Notes under the pieces: model-generated
What the model saw: the letters and a program-made list of their open reading frames with translations, nothing else
Database searches by the model: none
What the model was told of the DNA's origin: nothing
Assembly: GCA_032164245.1 (NCBI GenBank)
Contig: JAVMKO010000001.1
Location: 83,573,892 to 83,637,891 of the forward strand
Source: Sternotherus odoratus
Taxonomy: Eukaryota; Chordata; Testudines; Kinosternidae
DNA length: 64,000 bases
Reading direction: 5' to 3'
In this document: one piece after another, positions 48,725 to 60,000 of the stretch
Numbering within the stretch: the first letter of the stretch is position 1
Layout of the letters: each line of letters starts with the position of its first letter
Made by a program: the position numbers and the translations under genes

Positions 48725-49944
48725 TGAGCTTCTTAAGAGCTAGTTAGTGACGGGGTAAAGGAAAGAGAATAAATTATTTTAAAACAAACAATGCATTAAA
48801 CTCACACGTGGCTGCTTGAAATATGGGTACATTTCTAGAGTGCTCCTCATGCCACAATTCTCTTTTGCTGTTTATCACCTATGGAATGTCAATCATCATT
48901 TGTTAGCTAGGAGGCCTAAACATACACCTATTTCTGCTTAGAGGAAAACTAAAATGGAATGAGGTATTCTACCATCTACGAGTAAACAATAAAGATTAAG
49001 GGCAGCCTTGCTTTCTAAAGGGAAAATTGTGTCCCTACATTCTGCTACTACATCCTTAGTCAGGTGTTCAGCAAATGCAGATTTGCACTAGCAGTTAACT
49101 GCAGGAGAACAAAATATGCAGCAAAATGGATTAAATCCTAGCTCATTAAAATAAATGGCAAATCTCCCATGGTTATCAGTAGTGTCGGGATTTCACACCA
49201 GATGGGCAGATGCACCACTGAAAATATGACCTTAAATTACACATGTAATAACAATTAACAGAAAGCTGCTGAAAGACAGGAAACGCCATTCTTAATTTCC
49301 TTTGTCTCAACTATAACGAAACAGGGAAATGCCAGTAAAATAGCAGCTGTCAGAGAATTATCAGTACTATTCAGACTTGCAGAGGTACTGAAAACTATTC
49401 TCAAAAAAGTTTGGAAAATTCATTAAACAAACATATTCATTAGTAAAGAGCCTCTTTATAATTAATTATTGCCATTTTCTTTTAACTAGGCCAGAGGTAG
49501 ATCCCAGGCTCAATAAAGATGTACATTCATGGAATGATCGATCCGTTAGGATACTTTTGCCATGGCCCCATTAGCTGCTTCCTTAATTAAAATGGGAATG
49601 TATTAATGGCGCTGAAAACACATACTGAGATGTGTTACTCGCCTGAAAGATATATCATTTGATACTGCACTAATTGGATCACATACCAGTCATGTGGGAA
49701 GTCACTCAGGGTCTCCTGCTGCAATCTTATCTTCACTCCAGCCAGGAAGGTCACCTTTTTTACTGTACTAGGTAGTTTAGCCAGAAGGGAAAGGTTTATT
49801 TTTGCTCTGTTTTTAAACACACAAAAATGCCTTTACCCACTATATACAAAACCAAACAAACAATCTAAAGAAGGAGGGAGACGGATGCACTTTGTAAGGT
49901 AAACTGCAGGTCGTTGCATTTTGCTTCTGCTTTTGTTCAGACTT
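48725..49944. other. Intergenic sequence downstream of FBXO7
   Basis: This is AT-rich unique sequence with no gene or repeat recognised. Confidence 0.5.
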
Positions 49945-50648
49945 TTGGATTGAACTGTAGCATGTTTTTATTCAGCTGTTTGTAAGGTGAAGTGCTTTGT
50001 GATATTATTTCTGCAGTAAAGAAACCTAGCCCTGTATTCTTTGTGCATTGAGTCCTACACCAAAACTTCTTTTTAAGTAATTAAAAATATAACACACAGT
50101 GAAGAAAAAGTAACTGATCAACTTTAGGAACACTTCAGACACTCAAATGTATCCTGTAAACACCAGTTCTAGCACCTTGTACAGGGTGGGAAAAGAAGGA
50201 TTCCCTTACTGAGACTTTTAGGCAGGTGGATTATAGAAGCCATCATATATCCCGAGCACTTAATTCAATCACTCAGATAACAAGTAGTCAGACCAGCATA
50301 GTATTTGTGTTTAAAGTGCTCTTTATCTGATGCAGCAAGTATCAGGCCAACAACCTTCAGCTCTCTAAGTAGCACTTCACAGATGATTAGAGAGGGGAAA
50401 AAACAGTAGCACAAACTTTCAAGTCAGAGCTCCTTTGGAAATAGCACTGAATTCTAGGTGGTGAAGCACTATCACTTCCACAGAGCTTAAGTGAGCCCAT
50501 ACCTTGTGGTCAAGGTACCCTTGTGCCCATGAGTTCTCACCATAATCAGAAGGGAAGGCTGATGTTAGTGCCCTAATGTGATCTCCTGCAGTTAGAAAGC
50601 AAGCTCAGGAATTAAAATTTAGAAACCCATTAAAGGAAGAGGTGGCAG
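49945..50648 (-). other. FBXO7: FBXO7 3' untranslated region (approximate)
   Basis: Unique sequence lies downstream of the FBXO7 stop. The first canonical AATAAA on the minus strand after the stop is at 49972-49967, about 680 bases on. Cleavage is expected roughly 15-25 bases further; the end is an estimate. Confidence 0.5.
49967..49972 (-). terminator. Candidate FBXO7 polyadenylation signal
   Basis: TTTATT on the plus strand is AATAAA on the minus strand. I scanned 50648 down to here and saw no earlier AATAAA or ATTAAA. The minus-strand context is gctgAATAAAaacatgc. Confidence 0.55.
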
Positions 50649-51053
50649 TCAAATGAATGAACGGCGGATGTCAATTGTACGGCCTCGGCTGGGTCTGGCG
50701 GGAAATCTGTCATTGGGACCAGCTCGCCCTGGCAGCGTTGGATTTGACCCTGGCAGAGAGCCAATCGGATCATAATGTGGTCTGAATGGAGGAAACTGGC
50801 CTGGTGCCTCCCCTGGGCCAGGAATGAGTGAGTTAATTGGGTCTCCAACATACGGAAGAGTTGGTCTCTCATCATATTCTCCACCAATGATCATTGGGGG
50901 GTAGATGGAGTTAGGAGAGAATGGGTTGGGAGGGAAAGGGTTTGGATAGAATGGGCTGGGGTGAAATGGAATGGGATGAGGAGGTGGGGGCAGGAACATC
51001 ATGTGCCTCCATCTCAGGTTTTCCTTCTTCTGCTTTAGTTTCTTCTTGTACAG
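50649..51053 (-). CDS. FBXO7: FBXO7 exon 9: proline-rich C-terminus and stop
   Basis: The exon is 405 bp including a TGA stop at 50651-50649. It starts with [11 protein letters not shown] and continues through a proline- and aromatic-rich segment ([14 protein letters not shown]) to [28 protein letters not shown] and [14 protein letters not shown]. This region resembles the PI31 C-terminus and recruits substrates. The human R-F-D-P motif reads H-Y-D-P here. The acceptor is gttttctgcag. Confidence 0.96.
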   Translation of the reverse strand: MYKKKLKQKKENLRWRHMMFLPPPPHPIPFHPSPFYPNPFPPNPFSPNSIYPPMIIGGEYDERPTLPYVGDPINSLIPGPGEAPGQFPPFRPHYDPIGSLPGSNPTLPGRAGPNDRFPARPSRGRTIDIRRSFI

Positions 51054-54000
51054 CTGCAGAAAACAAACAAAATGGAGTTTAAAATTTGAGTGGTGCTCAT
51101 TATTCTAGCTTCACCCACAGTAGATTTCCTTCACACACGTGTTACAGGCGTCGAGGGCAAGAGAGAGCTCCCTCCACGTTCTATCAGTTATTTGCAATGT
51201 GCTCATTAATGATGCAGCTGCCTGTATTCAAATCACAGCAGGACTATCCTGATTCAGCAGATTCAGACCATTCTTCTGAGCATCAGACTTTTCTATGGAA
51301 AGGGCTCTGACTTAGTCGGTCTCTCTCTTTTTGGATTCCCATCTAATCAGAACCCCAACAATACTGGATTACTTTGATTTACTTTAAACCTCTATGGCCA
51401 AATTTATCCCTGGTTTAACTTTCCAATGAAATTGTCATGGTTACACCAGGGACAAATTTGGCACTTAATATTGTGTGGTTTATGGCTGCTTTGGGATCTA
51501 AATATTAGCCTAAAATAGTCAAAAAGCCACCTTAGAAATGAAATACAATCGAGACAGGGTTAATTTCCCTTATTCCCATAAAGGGTTACTTACAATTACA
51601 TAAATCATATTTTAAGATCCTTGGGTGAAAAAGTAAAGTTTGTGCCATTATACACATTTTAGACAGGAAAAGTGAGATGGTGAGCCCTTGCTCTAATCAC
51701 TAGAGGTTACTACTTCTCTAACTGAAGAGGTCATTTCAGAGTTGATAGTAATGTTTCCAAACAGACCCTGGTATGTGAGACTCAGTCACACTGTTCTAGA
51801 GCACTGCTGAGATTCTCTCTTGCCAGTCTCAAGGTCTAAAACAGCAACTCTCCTTCCCACCAAGGACTGCATACCACTCCCCGCAGAGATCCTCAAATCT
51901 ATTCCAGGACGTGGCCAAGGGGGGCACTAGAAGTGATGCAATGCATTTTCTCCCGTGTGGGCTGAACATGATGTGCATATGAAGATCTCAGCTCCCAGCC
52001 TTTCAGTACCTAATCTCTGCTCCCACTTAATCCCCAAGCCTGCTGCTCATCCTTAAACAAGCCATGGAGATTTATCCCAAAGAGAACAAATCTAATACCC
52101 ACATACCTCTTTCCAGTCTGTGTCACGAGGCCTAGCAGTTTGATCTGTGAAGGGGCAAAAATTAAATAAGCATTTTTTTAAAAAAATCATATTCATACGG
52201 AGGTGCATAAGTAGATTGTTTCTGTGGGGGGTTACAAATAAGGTAGGCATCAGACCCTAAGCACCGTTGTATATAAAAGGTCAGTATCCCTAAACTTTAG
52301 GACTTCTAGAAGATGTACTGCCAGGAGCCATTCAATTTATTCATTCTCTCTGCTTCACACCAAATTTCAAGCTCCTGTATCTATTCATCAACTACAGAAA
52401 CCCTAAAATATTGTCACTACTAGTGTCTGTGTGACAGCACTTTGCCTCGCAACCCATGACTACTTAGTTTCCTAAAAAAATTCTGTGAGGAACACTGGCA
52501 AAGGCTTTTTCCTCTCCCCCTCTTTGCACTAAAGAGCCTGAGGGTTTATAGCAACAGCTGAAAAGTAGGAGACTCAGCACCAGGTGATGGGCCAGCTCTC
52601 AGTGACCATCAGCAAAGGTTTGGCAGATTATCAGTTGCCCAAAATCTAAAAAACACTGAAGGAAGCATCTGCCAGTATTATGCTTTCAACTAGCCAAAAC
52701 AATTAGTCAATATAATGATTAATTAACAAATTTACTCTCCATTTTTAGGAAACTCCCCTTAGGATGAATTTGACAAGAGACTTTAGGGAGAACTAGGGAG
52801 AAAGGATGCATGTGGGAATCACCTCGGAAGTCCCGCAGGTATATAAATCTCCATAAAAGCTGGTCATTGGAAGCTGTGTAGAGGTCCCGGCAGACAGCAG
52901 ACAGAGAGAGGAGTGAACGGATGTCCAGAAGTCGGAAAATCCGTAGCTTCAGTTCTAGAGGAAGGACTACCAAGCCAAACACATCTGGCAGGTTCAGAGC
53001 TAGAATGGGAGGTAGGGAGAAAGCAGCATTATTTGCAATAATTGACTGTTATTCCCATCATCAAGGGGTCCTTTCCTGGTTGGAAACATTTTCCCTTAAG
53101 GAAAGCGAGGAATACTTGTAGCGCCTTAGAGGCTAACTAGTTTATTTCAGCATATAGACTAACATGGCTGCTATTCTTGAACCTGTCATTTTTCCTTAAG
53201 ACATTTCCCATGGAGCTTTCAGTTGCATTACTTAACTCTGAAAGTGCTATGATGAGATTTACTATGACAGATTGGAGAGACACTTTCTGCACATATGTGA
53301 AGTGGACAAAACATGAATATAGCACTGACTATGGGCCACACTATTGTCCCTCATAAACTTAAGATGCCCTAAGGAACTAGTCATGTTTCACAGACTACAA
53401 AACCGAGCAAGAGGTTGGAAGGGTAAAGGCAATATTTATCTAATTCCAGTAATCCACATAAACCACATTCAACAAAGAACCTCTAATCCCATGAAAATGC
53501 AACAAAATTCAAAAAATACTACACGAGAAAGAATTTATCATTGAATTTGTCTTCAGATTGTGAGGCTGAGATTTAGTCTGGAAATTTCTGTATAAACAAA
53601 CTATGCTTTACTATTGCCACGCAAATCACAAGCTCGGTTGCTTCACACCATTTCTTCCAACATAGCAGCAGCCAACCAGTAAGCATGTCATCCCATTCAA
53701 GAACTAATACTGCACAGCTTTTCCTTAGCCTGACAAAGGAACAAAATAGCACAGAACTTCAGCCAAGGAATTTGGCACTTGAAGCATGGTTGCTACTTTG
53801 TTGTCGTCATCACCATGGGAAATAGTCTTTCCAGCTGTATCAGCAGTGGCATAAATCTTCAGCCCATTAAGTGAAACCCAAATGCTCTATTTCATTTAAA
53901 CTACACAAGTAATCTCAGATTTTTAACAGTTTTATTAACATTTCTAAAATTAGAGGACTACTAATTTAATATCTTTAGAACTAGGAATATTTATTCTTAC

Positions 54001-57000
54001 TCTCTATCCAGCCAGCACTAAGGTTATTCATGACTCTTTCTATGTAGGCCTTTGGATAGATGCCAACTGATAACATACCAATTCCTTTTACTGATGTTAC
54101 CTTGTCGGGCAGCAGCCAGAAGAGGGTATACCAGCTGGTCTTTAAAGAGGCGGGATAGTTTCTGAAGATCTTTGTATACCCCTCCAACATTTTCTTCTAT
54201 CAAAATAAGAAGATAACGTTTTAACTTCAACAAGTTGTTATACAAGATACAAGGCGGAGAGGTTTATGGGTTACATTTTGTGTACAAACAGAACTCTACA
54301 GTTCATGAAAGTTTTCATTTTTCATATGAAGGAAACAACAAAGTGAAATACTTTATTTGGGATGGACCAGAATAAGAGGACTGACCAAATCTATAGTGGG
54401 GGTAAAAGAAATAAAGCTAAGAATCTTGGCTGATATATTATTGTTTCCATTATAGCACTGCAATGGAACCTCAATCAAGGATCAGATACCCTCTATGTTA
54501 GGAATGCTACAAACCCCTCTGTCATCCTGCTGTGACTACATAGGGCAGCAAATATGACATTAAGAGACCTGTGATAAGCCAGTAGAATAATTTGAGAAAA
54601 GGATGGCGTTTCAGCCTACAGTTGGGAGTTCCCTGCATTTCTGAGATTGGATACAGACTCCTTTGAACTACGTATTTTTCTCTTTTAAATCATCTCCAAC
54701 AATCCAAAAAGCAGACATTTAAATATATAATCAGTTTTAAAAACAAAAAGAACCACTCCACAATCCTATCAAGACTTAGAAGATTCTTAGCAGATCACAA
54801 TCCAGTGGACCAGGTCAGTAATTAAGAGGTGTTGCCACCACAGTAATAATGTAATGCACCAAGTCCATAGCATATATTCATAAGTAGCCAAGTGTTATCC
54901 TTTTGCATTTACAGACACCAAGAGTTTTTCAAATGAAATCTGCTGACTCAACACTTTTGTCAGACTTTAGCCACAGAGCAGGTATATACACTAGACTCTT
55001 GATTATCCAGGATGATAGGGAAAAAAATGAATCCTGGTTAATAAAATCCCGGATAATCACAATTCATAGGAAATATGGGGAGGGGGGTATTAGTTCACCA
55101 GCCACCCTGCGCCGGGGTGAGGGAGTGTTGGTTCACTGGCTGCCCTGCGCCTAAGTGGGGTTTTTTTTGTGTGTGCTTGGGGCGGCAACAAAGCCAGAGC
55201 CGGCCCTACGAGTTAGGTGTATTTTTTTTGACATCCTGGTTAATCCATATTCTGGTTAACCCAATCCTGGGTAATCGAGAGTCTACTGTATGCTTGAATT
55301 GTTAACTTGACTGATATGGGGCTGACAGGAATGGTTGTCCATTGCAGAAACAAAAGTAAAATGGTGCTGCTATGATCTTGGCTACACTACACCGTTTATG
55401 TATCCTTCTGTAGCCTTTTCAATAAAGTTTTGCTATACCAGGATCTGGGGCTAGCCCAGGATACAGTACAGCGAAGTGCAGCTACTGGCAACAAGCAGTC
55501 ACGCATACTTTAGAGCACAAAACAGAGACAGACCTGTGCTAATGTAAAATCCAGATCTTTTGCATTGGATGTTTCCCTAATTTTGGCATCCTGGACTCAT
55601 CTAAGGGGTAAGCACACACTTTCTAACAAGAACAACATTTACAATAATTGAAACGCCACAAAGATAGAGCTGACATTAGCCACATTGAACCCCCGCTTCT
55701 CACAAAAAGAGAAAACAAAAACAGTAAGTCCTGGATGGTTCACCATGGTTAACTTAGAAACACCTACATATATCCATATGTTTAGTCAGAAGCCCCATGA
55801 AAAAGGGATATACAGTTGACTCTCAATTATCCAGAATTGGGTTAACCAGTATGTGGATTAACCAGGATGTCCAAAAAAAATATGCGTAACTCACAGGGCC
55901 GGCTCTGCTTTGTTGCCACCCCAAGCACACACACAGAAAAACACCATCAGGATGTAGGGTGGCTGGTGAAATAACACCCCATCCTCCCGGTGCAGGGTGA
56001 CTGGTGAACCAACCCCCCCCCCCACCCCATATTTCCTATGGATGATTATTATCCAGGATTTTATTAACCAGGATTAATTTTTTCCCTATCATCCTGGATA
56101 ATCGAAAGTCTACCGTAATCAAGAGGAGGCCCAATGGCCTCTCAAGGTTATTTACTTACATAGCTAATCAAGGAAATTCAAGTAATCTTAATAGCAACAT
56201 TCTACTTAGTGGCCACACTTCTGTATTCCTTTTTCCTCATGGCTAGCTGCTTCATAAATCCACCTTCTTTTATCACCACCTTTGACATCTCGGGCCTCTC
56301 TGTCAAACGTTTGCTGTCTATGTTAGTCCCGTCCCTCACTTTTCAGGCTGCCTGTTTTCTAAAGAGCCGCATTCTAAAATAAATACCTGATTCCTGAAAG
56401 CAAATGAAGGATGTTGGCAACAGCTGCAGTTTCTTCACACTTTTAATCTCATTGCTGATTTTTAATGTAGCTGCAAATGCAAAAGAAAGAAATGAACATG
56501 TTTAGAGACTACAAAGACCATCTCATTACTACCTTATCCTTGGAAATAGTTTAGTTTTCCTTCCCCTAGTTTCCTTCCTGGGGAATGGGGAGAGGAACTG
56601 AACATATACAATTTTGACAAGCAGATAGCTCCCCCCAAAAAATAAAAATATGCAAAATAGCATAGAAGAGAGAAAGAGAAAGATTACTTACCTACAGCAA
56701 TTTATCAGTTGAAATAGTCATAACAAAAGTAAGAGATGGTAGTGATACACCATCAACGATTATACCTAACAAGGTCAATAAAGAAATCAAACTGTAGCAA
56801 GGAGTCATTGCTCCTGTTCACCAGATGAACAACGTACAGGAGGTAGTCAGTGCTCCTCTCCATTATAAATTCAAGTGAGCAATTCCCGGGACATGGCTAA
56901 AGGATTAGATTTAAATCCTGGACAGTGATAAAATTCTTCATCACATATCCTGAGAGAGCCTATGTGCTTATGCATGCTGTCATGGATTATTTTTTTTTAA

Positions 57001-60000
57001 ATGTATATGTACTTTCCACTGAAGTGCACATTTCTACACCTGAGGTTAGAATCAAGCCCAAAAGTAACACTGCCTCTGCAAAATGTGGAAGTGTCCAAAA
57101 TGATGAGTAAATTAGGACAAAAAAATACTCCAAATAACCTGCAAATCATTTTAAGAGAAAGAAATGGCACTAATTTTCTGGAATGAATAGTTCTGATGAA
57201 CTGAAAATGTGGAATGAAGCTTAGGAATGTTGCTAAAGTGACTGCTTGCTGAATCAGCAAAATAAATAAGTCTGGAACTTGTCTGGTGACCTTTACAAAT
57301 AGCATGTGATATAAAAAAAAAGACATAATACTGCTAATCCAATTACATCTATTTTAACACCTTGTATCATACTTCCTTCTTTCGGTTCATGGGAACTTGT
57401 GAACAGACAGGTTTGCCAACATGCTAATCAAAAGTGAACACATGGGCTGGCTCAGTAGCTATGGGGTATTGCTCTGTATTGACAGGTGGGAGACCTAGGA
57501 TCACCACCTAGGCACAAAGGAGCAAAGCACATTCAGAACCAGGAGGGAGCACCTTTTCTTGCTCAACTGATTAAGAAGCTAAAGATGCAAAGGAAGTCTA
57601 GTCCCATCTTCTCTTGTGGGAAGAATGGTAGCGGTGTTGTGGCACCACAAAGAGAAAGGGGGGAAATGAGGGAGAGAGAAGGTGATTTCAGAGGGGAAAA
57701 GGATGAAGCAGCTTCATATAACAGTATATATACTGTTATATGAAGCTGCCCCATCCATCTATATATATATATATATATACTAGCAAAAATACCCGGCGTT
57801 GCTCGGGTCCGTCAGAGGGGGGGGGGGGGGGGGAAGAGAGCTGAGCGAGTGGGGGGGCCATTGGAGGGGGGTAGGGGGGTGAGATTTTAAAAAATTTTGA
57901 TTCTTACCTGAGGGGGGAGAGAGCTGAGCAAGTGGGGGGGGGGGGGCGTTGGAGGGGGGGAGGGGGCAGAGAGCTGAGTGAGTGCGGGGTCCATTGGAGG
58001 GGGGTATTATTACATCATAACTATGTCACAGAGAACAGCAGGGGTTAACCTGCTGCCCAGCTGATGTGAATGGGCTTTAAAGAATTTCACCCCCGGGGGG
58101 CGTCAGAGGTGAGATTTGAAAAATTTTCAACTCTTACCCTGATTAGGACCCTAAGGCCTATTACTGTACCAAATTTCAAGTCTCTAGCTCAAACGGTGTG
58201 GAAGGAGTAAGGGAACGTACATACACGCACGCATACACCATTTGACTTTTATATATATATATAGATATATACACACACACACTGTTATATGAAGCTGCCT
58301 CATCCAGCGAGAGAGAGAGAGAGGGTAAAAAAAGAAAAGAAGAAAAAACGAGTCAGAACCCAGAGACATTTCTAATGCCTGGCACAGTTACCATTAATGA
58401 CAATCAGGTCTCCCAAAGGCACACAGGTCAGAGCAGCAGAGCCATCTTCACAGAGGGGATGAGTATACTGCAGTTTATAAACGCCTCCACTTCTCCATTT
58501 CTCAGGCATAGACACTGCCTTTGCTTCAGTCCCCTGACAGTAAATGAAAAGATAAATAAAACTGCATTCCTGAGCAATCTGATCAAGGCTAAGAAGAACT
58601 AAATTAAAACATTAACAGCTACTCAAATCCCAACAAATGTGTGTGTGTGACAGAATAATTAAGATGTCTTCTTTACATAAACTCGACAGACTACTTAGTG
58701 TTGTAATGTGGCATAAAGGTTTTCTCAGCATAAGCTTGGGATGGCCACATTAACATATTTCTGGCATCACCACTTGTGAATACACAAGTCATCTTAAACT
58801 CGCATCAATAAAACCTTTATACCACAATCTGCCATATATTCAGTACATGCCACAGGCTGCAGAAAATTAATATTAATAATGTTTAAAGAAAGGCTGTTGG
58901 GACAATTTTCATCTCTCTCCCAGTGAAGCCAGGTGCCTTTGTCTTCCTGAATCCACATTATATATATTACTAATTTGATTATATATATTTAACACACATA
59001 CACAAAAACACTTAAAAGAACACTGAGGTTACAAAGTCAAGCACTCAAGTTAGGGAATGCTAGAATTAAGAAGCCTGTGTGACCTTAATTGGGCCCCCTC
59101 ATGCATCTGTATGATGATACAATCTTTAATTGGATGATCATATGGTATTTTTAAGGAGAGCTCTATATGGCTCTCATTACTATAGTATCTGTGTGCTTCA
59201 CTCCATTTGTTTCCTCACAATTTTGTGCTGCAGCCTCCATTAGTACTTCCAAGACTGCTGACTGAGCTGAAGAGACACAACTCACAGTGGTTATGACTAG
59301 TGCATCCTATAACTAATAGCCCAGGGGTGAGGGAAAATGCTCATCACATGCAGATATATGGACTTAGTTACTGTGGCTAAGATCATCTGAGGTGACCACC
59401 AATGAAACTGTCAAATTGTGGGGGGAGAGGATTGAAACAAAGACATCTATTGTCATAAATCCTGTTCCCATATATATAAAACCTATATATATATAAATAT
59501 AAAAATGTAGTTGGGGTTGGTCTTGCTTTGAGCAGGGGTTGGACTAGATGACCTCCTGATGTCCCTTCCAGCCCTGATATTCTATGATTCTAAAAGGAAC
59601 TCATCATTCCAAATTAGAAGACAGGTAGTCAATATACAATGCTGGTATGAAAGAGATATTTTTCCTTTGTGGATGCGAAGAGGGGCAAGGGAGGAGTACA
59701 CAAAGTTATTGATAATTGAATACAGAATGATATAAATGCATACATTCTTCACTTCTAGGAACTGAATTTAAACGTTATCTCCCCCGTTCCCCCACCAAGC
59801 CAAAAATAAGTAGCTAACACCCTCCCACCTTCCCAGTCAAGCAGGGAGGCCCACAATTGAATAGATATGTACACTGGACCACTGTCTCACTCTTAGGAGG
59901 TTGTACCCTTTTTCATCATTGAGGAGTGTTGGCAAGATAAACTAGGGAAGCTGGTGCTTCACCTGCCCATGCTGCTGAGAGGGATGTAAATGATCAACAG

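Larger units (their letters stand above)
54197..56386 (-). other. FBXO7 intron between exons 5 and 6
   Basis: The intron is 2.2 kb. It holds two inverted pogo-like elements (54989 and 55813); the remainder is unique. Confidence 0.65.
56471..58391 (-). other. FBXO7 intron between exons 4 and 5
   Basis: The intron is 1.9 kb. The retroelement copy and palindrome lie at 57701-58306. 57430-57530 has a weak tRNA-SINE look (ggctggctcagtagctat) that I do not press. Confidence 0.6.
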
